Positions 1-9,035 are shown, numbered from the stretch's first letter. The stretch is DNA of 64,000 nucleotides from Paracoccus aeridis (GCF_004923205.2 NZ_SELD02000010.1:62001-126000), one strand, 5' to 3'. The notes: generated by a model not told the origin, from the sequence alone. Numbers and translations are program-made.

Positions 1-144
1 TTCGGTCATTCGTCGGTCTCCGGGCGCCTCGTCCTGCCGGGCTCCGCCTCGCTCGGCCTCGTCTTGCCCGGCCTCGTCCTGCCCGACTCCGCCTTGCCCG
101 GTTCCGTGTTGCCCCGCCTCGGCCGTTACGGCCGCACGGAGCAT
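1..144 (-). CDS. 5' end of a gene running off the left edge; product unknown
   Basis: A minus-strand reading frame stays open from an ATG at 144 to the window edge (48 codons) and is in frame with a second ATG at 9. The upstream version would overlap the last 19 bases of the carboxypeptidase gene and adds a repetitive hydrophilic stretch in which GQDEA occurs twice in a row and RQDEA once more. The ATG at 9 follows a GGAGA eight bases upstream, a better ribosome-site spacing, so the gene may simply start there with Met-Thr-Glu. In Rhodobacterales thymidylate kinase often follows this carboxypeptidase, but only three codons of the conventional start are visible, so the product cannot be named. 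The choice between the two starts is open. Confidence 0.4.
   Translation of the reverse strand, partial: MLRAAVTAEAGQHGTGQGGVGQDEAGQDEAERGGARQDEAPGDRRMTE
27..120. repeat. imperfect 15-20 bp tandem repeat between two genes
   Basis: Units beginning CCTCGTCYTGCCCGG, some followed by CTCCG, recur at 27, 57, 72 and in decayed form at 92, with shorter CCTC-containing pieces between. All units keep a multiple of five bases. Read on the minus strand the 15-bp unit encodes Gly-Gln-Asp-Glu-Ala in the frame of the gene leaving the window. It lies just after the carboxypeptidase stop codon. Confidence 0.65.
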
Positions 145-1871
145 TCCTGGCGGCGCGCGTTCAGCTTGCCGCACACCAGTTCGGCCGCCGTCTTGCTGAG
201 GCCGACGAAATGCGCCTCGAAGCCGCGCTTGGTGTCGGCGATGCCGCGGGTGGCGTTGTCGAGCGCGGCGCTTTCCTGCAGCGCGGTCTTCAGCAGCCGC
301 TGTTCCGCCTCGCTGCGCGACTTGTAGTGGCCGAGCGACACCCCGTACTTGCCCTTGCCCGACCCTGCGCGCGACACGACCTCCAGTTTCGCGGGGGCGT
401 CCTCGGGCGCCTCCATCGCGGCGAGGATGATGGTGTCGGACCGGCGCGCGGGCTTCTGCGACCGGCTCAGCGCGATGCTGTCGTCGCTGCTGTCGCCTTC
501 CTCGACGACTTCGCCGTCCTCGATCACCGGCGCCTCGGCGCTGGCGACGTGGATCGTCGCCGCCGTGGCCGGCGCCGCGTCGGCGCGCTTGCGGGCCCGG
601 GGCGGACGCGCGGAATCGGCAAGGCCGGAGGTCGAGGCGGCCGCAGCGGGCGGCGGCGCGTCCGCGCGGGCTTCCGCCCCGGCGTCCACCTCGTCGCGGG
701 CGAGCGCGATGGCGACGGCATCGTCGGTCGAGCCCGCCCTGGCCTTGGCGACGGCGGTGCCGCCGCGGCTGCCGCGCGGCTTCGGACGCTCGCTCGCCGT
801 CAGGCCGAAGGCGCTGGTGTCGGGCGATTTCGCCCTCGCCACGACGCCGCTCGCGGGAGCGCCTGCCGCCACGACGCGCGCGGCCGGGGCGCCGGCTGCG
901 GCGACCGCCGCCTGCGGGACGGTGCTGGCGCGCGCCGCGGGGCGGACGCCCACCGGGATCGCGACCGGCGCGACCGGCTTGACGTCTGCCCGCGCCACCT
1001 GGACGACGCGCTTCTTCTCAACGGTCAGGACGGGACCGGCGGGCCGTATCTCCCGCACCTGTGAAGGAACGGCGCCGAAGCCCGTATCCAGCAGCTGCGC
1101 CATCGTCGCGTTCCGCATCGCGGTCGAGGTTCCGCCCAGCACGGTCGCGATGATGCGCTTGTTGCCGCGCTGCGCCGAGGCGGTCAGGTTGAAGCCGGCG
1201 GCGCGGGTGTAGCCCGTCTTGATCCCGTCCGCGCCCTGGTAGCTGTCGAGGAAGCGGCGGTTCGTGCTGGACACCGTGGCGATCCCCGCATCCGCCGTGC
1301 GGCGCGAGAAGATGTTGTAGTACTGCGGGAAGTCGTAGAACAGCCGCCGCCCGAGCGTGGTCAGGTCGCGGGCGGAGCTGTAGTGGCCTTCGACCGTCAG
1401 CCCGTTGGCATTGCGGAACGTCGTGTTCCGCATCCCCAAAGCGCGCGCCGTCGCGGTCATCTGCGCCGCGAACTTTGCCTCGGACCCGCCGAGACCCTCG
1501 CCGATCGCGGTCGCGGCGTCGTTGGCGGACTTCACGGCGGCGGCGCGGATCAGGTAGCGCAGCTCGATCTTCTGGCCGGGGCGCAGGCCGACGCGCGAGG
1601 GCGGCTGGGCCGCCGCGTGCGACGACACCGTGACCTTGGAGTCCAGCCGGACCTTGCCCTGCTCGATGGCGGCGAACGCCATGTACAGGGTCATCATCTT
1701 GGTCAGCGACGCGGGGTGCAGCCGGGCATCCGCGTTCTTGCTGTAGATTTCCTTGCCGGTCCGCGCATCCATCACGAAAGCCGCGAATGGGGCCGCGCCG
1801 GCGGCATGGGGGGCAACGGCGCCAAACAGCGCGATGCACCCCAACAGAAGGGTCTGGATAAACTGCTTCAC
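126..1871 (-). CDS. D-alanyl-D-alanine carboxypeptidase with C-terminal SPOR domain
   Basis: Penicillin-binding protein of the S11 (low-molecular-weight PBP) family, which trims the terminal D-Ala of peptidoglycan stem peptides in the periplasm. From a GTG start at 1871, preceded by AGGAAGA, it has 581 residues: a signal peptide (about 1-27), then SxxK (Ser55-Lys58), SxN (115-117) and KTG (218-220), the complete catalytic set. A long Ala/Pro-rich linker of roughly 250 residues leads to a SPOR-like domain (about 505-581), which in other proteins binds denuded glycan strands at the septum. An upstream ATG at 2024 would add 51 residues without signal-peptide character and is rejected. It is divergent from clpS. 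The SPOR fusion is common in alphaproteobacterial members; the unusually long linker is the only oddity. Confidence 0.92.
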   Translation of the reverse strand: MKQFIQTLLLGCIALFGAVAPHAAGAAPFAAFVMDARTGKEIYSKNADARLHPASLTKMMTLYMAFAAIEQGKVRLDSKVTVSSHAAAQPPSRVGLRPGQKIELRYLIRAAAVKSANDAATAIGEGLGGSEAKFAAQMTATARALGMRNTTFRNANGLTVEGHYSSARDLTTLGRRLFYDFPQYYNIFSRRTADAGIATVSSTNRRFLDSYQGADGIKTGYTRAAGFNLTASAQRGNKRIIATVLGGTSTAMRNATMAQLLDTGFGAVPSQVREIRPAGPVLTVEKKRVVQVARADVKPVAPVAIPVGVRPAARASTVPQAAVAAAGAPAARVVAAGAPASGVVARAKSPDTSAFGLTASERPKPRGSRGGTAVAKARAGSTDDAVAIALARDEVDAGAEARADAPPPAAAASTSGLADSARPPRARKRADAAPATAATIHVASAEAPVIEDGEVVEEGDSSDDSIALSRSQKPARRSDTIILAAMEAPEDAPAKLEVVSRAGSGKGKYGVSLGHYKSRSEAEQRLLKTALQESAALDNATRGIADTKRGFEAHFVGLSKTAAELVCGKLNARRQECSVRP

Positions 1872-2103
1872 TGTCCCGGTCTTCCTGCCTGTGGGCGCGT
1901 TCTTTGTTGCACGCCATTCTTTAATACTCAGACAATAGCACCGAAGAGGGGGCCGGAAAACCCGACACGTGCAATCATTTTTCAACCGCCGCGCGAAGGG
2001 CGGCGCCGTGCTGCCGCGCGCCATGCCCGGGGTGCCCTTTCATTGCCGGTCCCGTGCGCTATATTCAGGCCAAGCCCCCGACAGCCCCAGGACGCCTTTC
2101 GCC

Positions 2104-2448
2104 GTGACCGATCAACGCCTGAACAGCACGCCCGACGGACCTGACAACGGCCGGGACGACGCCGATCTCGCGGTCAAGACCAAGCCGAAGACGCAGCGCC
2201 CGCCGATGTACAAGGTGCTGCTTCTCAACGACGATTTCACCCCGATGGAGTTCGTGGTCCACGTCCTCGAGCGGTTGTTCATGATGACCCACGCGCAGGC
2301 GATCGAGATCATGCTGACGGTCCACCGCAAGGGCATCGCCGTGGTCGGCGTCTTCAGCCACGAGGTTGCTGAAACCAAGGTCGCGCAGGTGATGGAGCTT
2401 GCGCGCCGCCAGCAGCACCCGCTGCAGTGCACGATGGAAAAGGAATAG
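2104..2448 (+). CDS. clpS: ATP-dependent Clp protease adaptor ClpS
   Basis: Adaptor that delivers N-degron substrates to ClpAP. The protein has 114 residues from a GTG at 2104 (CCAGGAC upstream). The first 35 residues are hydrophilic and flexible as in the family, followed by the conserved core with [12 protein letters not shown], the [15 protein letters not shown] helix and a C-terminal cysteine near TMEKE. The Asn-Asp-Asp residues and the Met of the N-degron pocket are present. The next gene starts one base after the stop codon, so the two are probably cotranscribed; no clpA lies nearby. Confidence 0.93.
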   Translation: MTDQRLNSTPDGPDNGRDDADLAVKTKPKTQRPPMYKVLLLNDDFTPMEFVVHVLERLFMMTHAQAIEIMLTVHRKGIAVVGVFSHEVAETKVAQVMELARRQQHPLQCTMEKE

Positions 2449-2449
2449 C

Positions 2450-3469
2450 GTGGCAGGTTCCCGTCTCGACCTGATCGCGCCCGAGGCCCCGGCGCTGCTC
2501 ATCGGTGCGCGCGCCGACAGCGACCTGTCGGGCTTCGATCCTGCCAGCACCACCATCGTTCAGGCGATGCGCACCGACCATGACGCGCTGGCCGCGCGCG
2601 GGTTCGCGCTGGTGCCCACGCTCGCCGATCTGTCGCGGAACGCCCCGGCGCCGCGGTCGGCCGTGGTGTTCCTGCCGCGCGCACGGGCGCTTGCGCGCGC
2701 GCGGATCGCGGCCGCCGCCGCGGCGCTGCCGGCCGGCGCCTTCCTGTGGATCGACGGGCAGAAGACGGACGGCATCGATTCGATGCTGAAGGAATTGCGC
2801 GGCCTCGCGCCGGTGGACGACGTGCAGTCGCGCGCGCACGGCAAGATCTTTCGCGTGACCGTGCCGGGCGGCGGCTGGCTTCCCGCGGACTGGACCGCGA
2901 CGGACATGGAACTGCCCGGCGGTTTCGTGACCCGGCCCGGCGTGTTTTCCGCCGACGGGGTCGATCCGGCGTCGGAACTGCTCGCTGCGCATCTGCCCGC
3001 GAAGATGCCCACCCGCGTCGTGGACCTTGGCGCGGGCTGGGGCTGGCTCGCCGCCCAGGTGCTCGCGCGCCCCGGCGTCGAGGCGCTGCACCTGGTCGAG
3101 GCGGACGCCGACGCGCTCGCCTGCGCGCGGCGCAACGTCGCCGACGCCCGGGCGCGGTTCCACTGGGCCGACGCCACCAGCTTCACCCTGCCCGAGCCGG
3201 TGAACGGCGTCGTCATGAACCCGCCCTTTCACGACGGTCGCGCGGCGGACCCGAAGCTCGGCGCGCGCTTCATCCGCGCGGCGGCGGGGCTGCTGACCGG
3301 GGCGGGGCGGCTGTGGATGGTCGCGAACCGGCACCTGCCCTACGAGGCGGCGCTGGCCGAGCATTTCGCCGACGTGGCCGAAATCGGCGGCGACAATCGC
3401 TTCAAGATCATCAGCGCGACCGGCGCCCGCCGGGCTGCCCCGGCCAGGCCGCGTCTGCGCCGGCGCTGA
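2450..3469 (+). CDS. RsmC-like 16S rRNA guanine-N2 methyltransferase
   Basis: Class I SAM-dependent methyltransferase of the RsmC/RlmG type, which in Escherichia coli methylates G1207 of 16S rRNA. The protein is 339 residues from a GTG at 2450, directly behind clpS. A diverged N-terminal half is followed by the catalytic half with SAM motif VVDLGAGWGWLA near residue 190 and the NPPF tetrapeptide near 257, which marks N-methylation of a base amino group. The duplicated MTase architecture and length fit RsmC. The exact target base is inferred from family likeness only. Confidence 0.82.
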   Translation: MAGSRLDLIAPEAPALLIGARADSDLSGFDPASTTIVQAMRTDHDALAARGFALVPTLADLSRNAPAPRSAVVFLPRARALARARIAAAAAALPAGAFLWIDGQKTDGIDSMLKELRGLAPVDDVQSRAHGKIFRVTVPGGGWLPADWTATDMELPGGFVTRPGVFSADGVDPASELLAAHLPAKMPTRVVDLGAGWGWLAAQVLARPGVEALHLVEADADALACARRNVADARARFHWADATSFTLPEPVNGVVMNPPFHDGRAADPKLGARFIRAAAGLLTGAGRLWMVANRHLPYEAALAEHFADVAEIGGDNRFKIISATGARRAAPARPRLRRR

Positions 3470-3472
3470 CGC

Positions 3473-3883
3473 CTACTGCCGTTCGGGATAGGCGGCGCGG
3501 CAGGCGCGGACGGCGCTTTGCGCCCCCGCCGACAGCGACGCCGCGCGCGCGGCCAGGTTGTCGCGCTTGCGCGTCTCTGCCGCGGGGTCGATCGGGACGC
3601 GATAACGCTCGATCTCGGTCACGTCGCGGAAGCAGGTGCGATAGGTCGGCACCACCCTCCCGTCCTTGCTGCGGACGAAGTCGCGGCAATGGCCCACGCC
3701 CAGCCGCGTCACCGGCCGCTCCGCCCAGGCATAGCCGCGGGCGAGGTTCCCCTCGACCTCGGCCAGCAGGCTCGACACCGTGCGGTATTCGCGAGTGTTG
3801 CGCGAGATGCACTGTTCCTGGGGCGTGCCGCAGGCTGCGACAATCAGGCACGCCAGCGCGGTCAGGGTGATGTTGCGGGTCAT
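3473..3883 (-). CDS. small putative lipoprotein of unknown function
   Basis: A 136-residue protein beginning with a classical lipoprotein signal: MTRN, a hydrophobic stretch, then lipobox LIVAAC with the acylated cysteine near residue 18. The mature part is soluble and contains several cysteines (Gln-Cys-Ile near the N terminus, a Cys-Arg-Asp and a Thr-Cys-Phe in the middle, Ala-Cys-Arg near the end) that could form disulfides. I do not recognise a family. The gene converges on the methyltransferase, with stop codons 3 bases apart, and is divergent from hemF. Starting at 3883 is preferred to the upstream ATG at 4006 because only it gives the signal peptide at the N terminus. Confidence 0.75.
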   Translation of the reverse strand: MTRNITLTALACLIVAACGTPQEQCISRNTREYRTVSSLLAEVEGNLARGYAWAERPVTRLGVGHCRDFVRSKDGRVVPTYRTCFRDVTEIERYRVPIDPAAETRKRDNLAARAASLSAGAQSAVRACRAAYPERQ

Positions 3884-3961
3884 GCCGGGCGCCTTTACGA
3901 AGTGTTCGCTTTCAGCGTAGCGCCGCGACCGGCGGACGCGCAACTCACGAAGGGGTGCCCC

Positions 3962-4828
3962 ATGGAAATGCTGTCGGAACGGGCCGAGGCGGCCGGGTGG
4001 TTCCACGCGCTGCGCGACCGGATCGTCGCGGCCTTCGAGGCGCTAGAGGATCGCGCGGGCGGCGACGGCGCCCCCGGCCGGTTCGAGGTCACCCCGACGC
4101 GGCGCGGCGAGGCCGGCGAGGGCGGCGGCGGCATCATGTCGGTCATGCGCGGCGGCCGGGTGTTCGAGAAGGTCGGCGTGAACTGGTCCGAGGTGCACGG
4201 CACGCTCGCCCCCCGCGCGCAGGCCGCGATGGCCGCGCGCGGCGTTCCGGGGATGGAAAGCGACCCGCGCTTCTGGGCGTCCGGCATCAGCCTCGTCGCG
4301 CATATGCGCAACCCGCACGCGCCCGCCGTGCACATGAACACGCGCATGTTCTGGACCCCCGCTGCCTGGTGGTTCGGCGGCGGGTCGGACCTGAACCCCT
4401 GCATCGAGTACGGCGAGGACACCGCGCATTTCCACGACACCCTGCGCGCCGCCTGCGCCGCCCACGGCGCGGACTATTACGACCGCTTCAAGGCTTGGGC
4501 GGACGAGTATTTCTTCATCCCCCACCGGGGCCGCGCCCGCGGCGTCGGCGGCATCTTCTACGACGACCTGAACACCGGCGGCTGGGCCGCGGACTTCGCC
4601 TTCACCAAGGCAGTGGGCGAGGCGTTCCTGCCCGCCTTCCTGCCCCTGGCGGAGCGGCGCGCGCGCCAGCCCTGGTCCGAGGCCGACCGCGACGCGCAGC
4701 TGGTCCATCGCGGGCTCTATGCCGAATACAACCTTGTCTACGATCGCGGCACGAAGTTCGGGCTGGAAACCGGCCACAACGCCGACGCCGTGCTGATGAG
4801 CCTGCCGCCGCTGGCGAAGTGGGTCTGA
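3962..4828 (+). CDS. hemF: oxygen-dependent coproporphyrinogen III oxidase
   Basis: Converts coproporphyrinogen III to protoporphyrinogen IX with O2 during haem and, where present, bacteriochlorophyll synthesis. The protein has 288 residues, close to the family length, from an ATG at 3962 preceded by GAAGGGG. Diagnostic segments are VNWSEVHG, the HMNTRMF strand, WFGGGSDLNP and the YFFIPHRGRARGVGG region carrying the conserved substrate-binding residues. hemE and hemC lie 1-3 kb downstream, so haem genes are clustered here, although hemF itself is transcribed toward the neighbouring transporter gene and their stop codons nearly touch. Confidence 0.95.
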   Translation: MEMLSERAEAAGWFHALRDRIVAAFEALEDRAGGDGAPGRFEVTPTRRGEAGEGGGGIMSVMRGGRVFEKVGVNWSEVHGTLAPRAQAAMAARGVPGMESDPRFWASGISLVAHMRNPHAPAVHMNTRMFWTPAAWWFGGGSDLNPCIEYGEDTAHFHDTLRAACAAHGADYYDRFKAWADEYFFIPHRGRARGVGGIFYDDLNTGGWAADFAFTKAVGEAFLPAFLPLAERRARQPWSEADRDAQLVHRGLYAEYNLVYDRGTKFGLETGHNADAVLMSLPPLAKWV

Positions 4829-4829
4829 G

Positions 4830-5699
4830 CTAGCGCGCCGTCCACAGAAGCCAGCCGACTCCCGCGACGATCAGCGCCATCCCCGCCGCCTGACGGGGAG
4901 AGAGGGGTTCGGACCGGCGGCGGCCGACGAGGGCGGCGAACGGCACCTCGATCAGCGCGAGCGTGCGGACGTTGGCGGCCGGGGCGAGCGCGAAGGCGAT
5001 GAACCAGAACTGCGAGGCGAGCGCGCCAAGGAACCCCGCGCCCAGCGACTGCCGCCACGCCGCGGCCATGCCCCTGAGCGCGGCGGGATCGCGCAGGCCG
5101 AGCCACGCGCCGACCATCGCCGTCTGCAGCGTCAGCGACAGGACCAGCGTGGTGGTCGCCCGCGCCACATAGCCGCCATCGCCGAGGGCGATTATGCCGC
5201 CGCGGAAGCCGATCGCGGACAGCCCGAACAGCGTCCCCGCGAGCACCGCGATCAGGATGGGCAGCGCGCCCGCCCGCCGCCACGCGGTGCCCGACGTGAC
5301 GAGCACCCCCACGGTGGCCAGCGCGATCGCCGCCAGCCGGGCGGGCGTCAGGGCGTCCCCGAGAAGCGCCGCGCCCATGATGGCAAGGCTCACCGGTTCG
5401 GTCTTGATGAGCGCGGTGGCGACAGCGAAGCCGCGCTGCTGCATCGCCGTCAGCATCAGCGCGGTGGCCGCCACCTGCGCCGCCGCGCCGGCCGCGGCGC
5501 AGGCCACGGCCGTTTCGTTCAGCGCGGGCAGGGGGTGCAGCGATCCGACGATGGCCAGAAACAGCGCGGCGAAGGGCAGGCCGAAGAGGAACCGCACACC
5601 GGTCGCGCCCATCGTCCCGATCCGGGCGGTCAGGTCGGCCTGCGCGGCGTTGCGGCCCGTCTGCGCGATCGACGCGATCAGCGTGGCCGCGATCCACAT
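4830..5699 (-). CDS. EamA/DMT-family membrane transporter
   Basis: A 289-residue integral membrane protein with about ten hydrophobic segments arranged as two five-helix repeats, the usual layout of the drug/metabolite transporter (EamA) family. Substrate cannot be told from sequence; members export amino acids, metabolites or nucleobases. It starts 4 bases after the hemE stop codon with GAGGGCC upstream of the ATG, so it is probably cotranscribed with hemE. Whether it has anything to do with tetrapyrroles is unknown. Confidence 0.88.
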   Translation of the reverse strand: MWIAATLIASIAQTGRNAAQADLTARIGTMGATGVRFLFGLPFAALFLAIVGSLHPLPALNETAVACAAAGAAAQVAATALMLTAMQQRGFAVATALIKTEPVSLAIMGAALLGDALTPARLAAIALATVGVLVTSGTAWRRAGALPILIAVLAGTLFGLSAIGFRGGIIALGDGGYVARATTTLVLSLTLQTAMVGAWLGLRDPAALRGMAAAWRQSLGAGFLGALASQFWFIAFALAPAANVRTLALIEVPFAALVGRRRSEPLSPRQAAGMALIVAGVGWLLWTAR

Positions 5700-5703
5700 G
5701 CGC

Positions 5704-6813
5704 TCAGCGGCCCTCGCCGGCCTCGCAACCCTCGCGGGCCTCGCGCACCGTGCGGACCATCAGGGCCACGTTCTCGGGGTCGGCGTCCGGGGTGATGCCG
5801 TGGCCGAGGTTGAAGATGTGCGGCCCGCCCGAGAACGCCCGGACGATCCGCCGCGTCTCGTCCACCAGCGCCTGGCCGCCCGTCACCATGTGCTGCGGCG
5901 CGAGATTGCCCTGCACGCATCCGTCGCGCTGCACGTTCTGCGCGGCCCAGGTCGCGTCGACCGAGTTGTCCAGGGCCACGCAGTCGGCCCCGGTCGCGCG
6001 GGCAAAGCCGGCGTAGCGCGGCCCCGCCTCGCGCGGGAAGGCGATCACGGGGACGGCGGGGTGGCGGGCCTTGAGCGCGGCGATGATCTTCGCGGCCGGG
6101 GCGACGGCAAAGTCGTCGAAATCCGGCCCGCGCAGGCTACCCGCCCAGCTGTCGAACAGCTTCACGACCTCGGCCCCGGCCTCGATCTGGGCGGACAGGT
6201 ATTCGATCGTCGCGTCCGTCACGCGGTCGATCAGCGCCGCGAAGGTGGCGCGGTCCGCCGTCAACAGCGCACGCGCCGGGCCCTGGTCTTTGGTGCCGCG
6301 GCCCGCGATCATGTAGGTGGCGACGGTCCAGGGCGCGCCCGCGAACCCGATCAGCGTCGTCTCGGCGGGAAGTTCCCGGCGCAGGATGCGGACGGTTTCA
6401 TAGATCGGCGACAGCGTGTCGTGGATCGCCGGGGTGGGTTTCAGCGCGGCGACCTCGGCCGGCGTCGTGGCGGTGGAAAGCAGCGGTCCCTCGCCGGTGA
6501 CGAACCACAGGTCGAGGCCGAGCGCTTGCGGCACCAGCAGGATGTCGGCGAACAGGATCGCCGCGTCGAAACCGTAGCGGCGGATCGGCTGCAGCGTGAC
6601 CTCGGCCGCGAGATCGGGGTTGTAGCAGAGCGACAGGAAGTCGCCCGCCTGCGCCCGCGTTGCGCGGTATTCGGGCAGGTAGCGGCCGGCCTGCCGCATC
6701 ATCCAGATCGGCGGGACCGGCTGCGTCTCGCCCGCGAGGGCGCGCAGGATGGTCTTGGCGGGGCGGGGGCCGGGGGGGGCGGCGCCGGCGGGCGGCGGTC
6801 GGTTGATGTCCAT
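5704..6813 (-). CDS. hemE: uroporphyrinogen III decarboxylase
   Basis: Decarboxylates the four acetate side chains of uroporphyrinogen III to give coproporphyrinogen III. The protein is 369 residues; the N-terminal signature [20 protein letters not shown] is complete, as are the GFAGAPWT segment and the conserved catalytic aspartate in the ILFADILL strand. A Pro-rich tail of about 20 residues precedes the usual start of the family, making it longer than the typical 340-350 residues. The ATG at 6813 has AAGGG upstream. It is divergent from hemC over 61 bases, which must hold both promoters. Confidence 0.95.
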   Translation of the reverse strand: MDINRPPPAGAAPPGPRPAKTILRALAGETQPVPPIWMMRQAGRYLPEYRATRAQAGDFLSLCYNPDLAAEVTLQPIRRYGFDAAILFADILLVPQALGLDLWFVTGEGPLLSTATTPAEVAALKPTPAIHDTLSPIYETVRILRRELPAETTLIGFAGAPWTVATYMIAGRGTKDQGPARALLTADRATFAALIDRVTDATIEYLSAQIEAGAEVVKLFDSWAGSLRGPDFDDFAVAPAAKIIAALKARHPAVPVIAFPREAGPRYAGFARATGADCVALDNSVDATWAAQNVQRDGCVQGNLAPQHMVTGGQALVDETRRIVRAFSGGPHIFNLGHGITPDADPENVALMVRTVREAREGCEAGEGR

Positions 6814-6874
6814 GACCCTTCATCGCCACGCCCGCCCCGTTGTCAAGGCGCGCCCGCGGGCGTAACCGGGGTCG

Positions 6875-7855
6875 ATGATCACCAGCTTTCCCGACCCCAC
6901 CCGCCCGCTGCGGATCGGCACCCGCGGCTCGGCGCTCGCGCTGGCGCAGGCGCACGAGACCCGCGCCCGCCTGATGGCCGCCCACGCCCTGCCCGAGGAC
7001 GCGTTCCGCATCGTCGTCATCAAGACCACCGGCGACCGGATCACCGACCGGCCCCTGAAGGAGATCGGCGGCAAGGGCCTGTTCACGCGCGAGATCGAGG
7101 ACGCGCTGCTCGACGGCGAGATCGACCTTGCGGTCCATTCGATGAAGGACATGCCGGTGCTGCAGCCCGACGGGCTGGTCATCGACTGCTACCTGCCGCG
7201 CGAGGATCCGCGCGACGCCTTCGTCAGCCGGCTCTACGGCTCGATCGCCGAGATGCCGGCGGGGGCGCGGGTGGGATCGTCCAGCCTGCGGCGGCGCGCG
7301 CAGCTGATGCACGCGCGCCCGGACCTGCAGGTGGTCGAGTTCCGGGGCAACGTCCAGACCCGCCTGCGCAAGCTGGACGACGGCGTGGCCGACGCGACGT
7401 TCCTTGCGATGGCGGGATTGTCGCGGCTGGACATGGCGGGGATCGCGCGGCCGATCGGGACCGGCGAGATGCTGCCCGCGATCGCCCAGGGCGCGATCGG
7501 GATCGAGCGGCGGGCGGACGATCCGGTCGCCGCAGCGCTGGTCGCGGCGGTGTCGGACCTTGCCACCGCGCTGCGGGTCGGGGCGGAACGCGCGCTGCTC
7601 GCGGGGCTTGACGGATCCTGCGAGACGCCGATCGCGGGGCTGGCGGAGCTGGAGTCAGGCGGAACCCTGCGCCTGCGCGGGCAGATCCTTCTGCCGGACG
7701 GGTCGCTGTGCCTGTCGGGTGAACGCGAGGGACAGCCGGGCGACGGCCCCGCGATGGGCGCCGACCTCGCCGACGAACTGCTGCGCCGCGCCCCGCCCGC
7801 GTTCTTCGAGCTGACCGGCATCAGCACCGATAGAGGCTCGCCGCCGAAGTCCTGA
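6875..7855 (+). CDS. hemC: porphobilinogen deaminase (hydroxymethylbilane synthase)
   Basis: Polymerises four porphobilinogen units into hydroxymethylbilane. The protein is 326 residues with RIGTRGSALALAQA at the N terminus, IKTTGD, the GGKGLFTREIEDALL block, AVHSMKDMP and RRRAQL. The cysteine that carries the dipyrromethane cofactor is in LDGSCETPIAG near residue 250. It is divergent from hemE. A region of about 370 bases without a convincing gene follows, then lexA on the other strand. Confidence 0.95.
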   Translation: MITSFPDPTRPLRIGTRGSALALAQAHETRARLMAAHALPEDAFRIVVIKTTGDRITDRPLKEIGGKGLFTREIEDALLDGEIDLAVHSMKDMPVLQPDGLVIDCYLPREDPRDAFVSRLYGSIAEMPAGARVGSSSLRRRAQLMHARPDLQVVEFRGNVQTRLRKLDDGVADATFLAMAGLSRLDMAGIARPIGTGEMLPAIAQGAIGIERRADDPVAAALVAAVSDLATALRVGAERALLAGLDGSCETPIAGLAELESGGTLRLRGQILLPDGSLCLSGEREGQPGDGPAMGADLADELLRRAPPAFFELTGISTDRGSPPKS

Positions 7856-8228
7856 TCGGCGCGTAGGGGTTTCCCGGGCTGTTCGTGCGATGGGCTTGAT
7901 GGATTTGCGGCCGGGTTGACTACGCTTGCCTGTCCTGGCCGCGAGTGCCGAGCCTTCTCCGTATGCCCGGCTTGCGGAGAAGGACATCCATACGCAACGC
8001 GGCAGAGCGCGCCCGTTGCCCTTGCTGCCTGCTGAACTCGCGCAGGGGCGGGAGGCGTCCGGGTTGCCGCCGAGAAGGACGGACTTGCCTGCCACGTCGA
8101 AGAAAGCAGCGCCGAGGACCGGAGTGTTCCTCAGGATCCCTGAGCCGATCTGGTCCACGATATCGAAACGAAACTTCCGCTGGCCTGCCTGCCAGGTGCG
8201 TTCCGGATCGAGGCGCGCCGGTCGGCCG
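7856..8228. other. 373-bp gap between hemC and lexA, no convincing gene
   Basis: The stretch lies between two convergent genes. It holds a perfect 9-bp inverted repeat (arms 7953-7961 and 7975-7983) with no T-run. On the minus strand two frames stay open for more than 80 codons; one reads IVDQIGSGILRNTPV then LGAAFFDVAGKSVLL, which looks more protein-like than chance but matches no family I know and has no good start. It may be the decayed end of a gene that once followed lexA. Confidence 0.4.
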
Positions 8229-9035
8229 TCAGTAGCTGCGGATCAGACCCACCAGCCGGCCCTGCAGGCGGACCTTGTCCTCGGGCAGGACGCGGGTCTC
8301 GTAAGCCGGGTTCGCCGCTTCCAGCGCGATCATGCCGCCGCGACGGCGATAGCGTTTCAGCGTCGCTTCCGCCCCTTCGATCAGCGCCACCACGATGTCG
8401 CCGTTGTCGGCGTGATCCTGTTCGCGGATCACCACCACGTCGCCGTCGTTGATGCCCGCGTCGATCATGGAATCGCCGCGCACTTCCAGCGCGTAGTGAT
8501 GCTCGCGCCCCGACAGCATCGAGCTGGGGACCGCGATGTGGTGCGACACTTCCGAGATCGCCTCGATCGGAACGCCCGCGGCGATCCGGCCCATCACCGG
8601 AAGCTCGGTGGCCGGGCTGTCGACGATCGTCCGCGCGCCGCGCGGCAGCGGCGGACGGAAGCTGGCGCCCCGGGCCGTGTCGCGCGCGGGCTTGTCGCCG
8701 TCGATCACCTGCGGGGTGAAGCCGGTCACCCCATCGTCGAGCCCGCCACCGCCATCTGTCACCAAGTCGTCCGTAGCTTGGTTGTCCGCCGTCAGGTCGC
8801 CCTTGATCCCCGCGCGCAGGTTTTCCGGCAGGCGCACGATTTCCAGCGCCCGCGCGCGGTGCGGCAGGCGGCGGATGAAGCCGCGCTCTTCCAGCGCGGT
8901 GACGAGGCGGTGGATGCCCGACTTCGACCGCAGGTCCAGCGCCAGCTTCATTTCATCGAACGAAGGCGGGACGCCGTCGCGGGCCATCCGCACCTGGATG
9001 AATTCGAGAAGCTGGATCTGTTTGCGCGTCAGCAT
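8229..9035 (-). CDS. lexA: SOS repressor LexA, long-linker form
   Basis: Transcriptional repressor and self-cleaving protease of the SOS response. The protein is 268 residues from an ATG at 9035 (AGGACAGGCGG upstream): winged helix-turn-helix (about 1-67), linker, then an S24 peptidase domain with cleavage site Ala153-Gly154, catalytic Ser189 (GDSM) and Lys227. Most LexA proteins have 200-240 residues; here the linker (about 68-145) is stretched by an Asp/Gly/Thr-rich piece around 80-120. The gene has its own promoter region, with a canonical alphaproteobacterial LexA box 39-53 bases upstream, so it is autoregulated. It follows moeA in the same direction. Confidence 0.96.
   Translation of the reverse strand: MLTRKQIQLLEFIQVRMARDGVPPSFDEMKLALDLRSKSGIHRLVTALEERGFIRRLPHRARALEIVRLPENLRAGIKGDLTADNQATDDLVTDGGGGLDDGVTGFTPQVIDGDKPARDTARGASFRPPLPRGARTIVDSPATELPVMGRIAAGVPIEAISEVSHHIAVPSSMLSGREHHYALEVRGDSMIDAGINDGDVVVIREQDHADNGDIVVALIEGAEATLKRYRRRGGMIALEAANPAYETRVLPEDKVRLQGRLVGLIRSY

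Noticed and set aside
5194..7611. Plus-strand open frame of about 800 codons over the EamA, hemE and hemC genes
   Set aside because: It is antisense to EamA and hemE and out of frame with hemC, with skewed composition; a GC-content artefact.
7953..7983. 9-bp perfect hairpin downstream of hemC as a terminator
   Set aside because: Loop of 13 bases, no T-run on either side and about 100 bases from the stop codon.
7655..8158. 167-codon minus-strand frame overlapping the end of hemC
   Set aside because: More than a third of it is antisense to hemC; only the outer part looks protein-like, so it is reported as a possible remnant in the gap, not as a gene.
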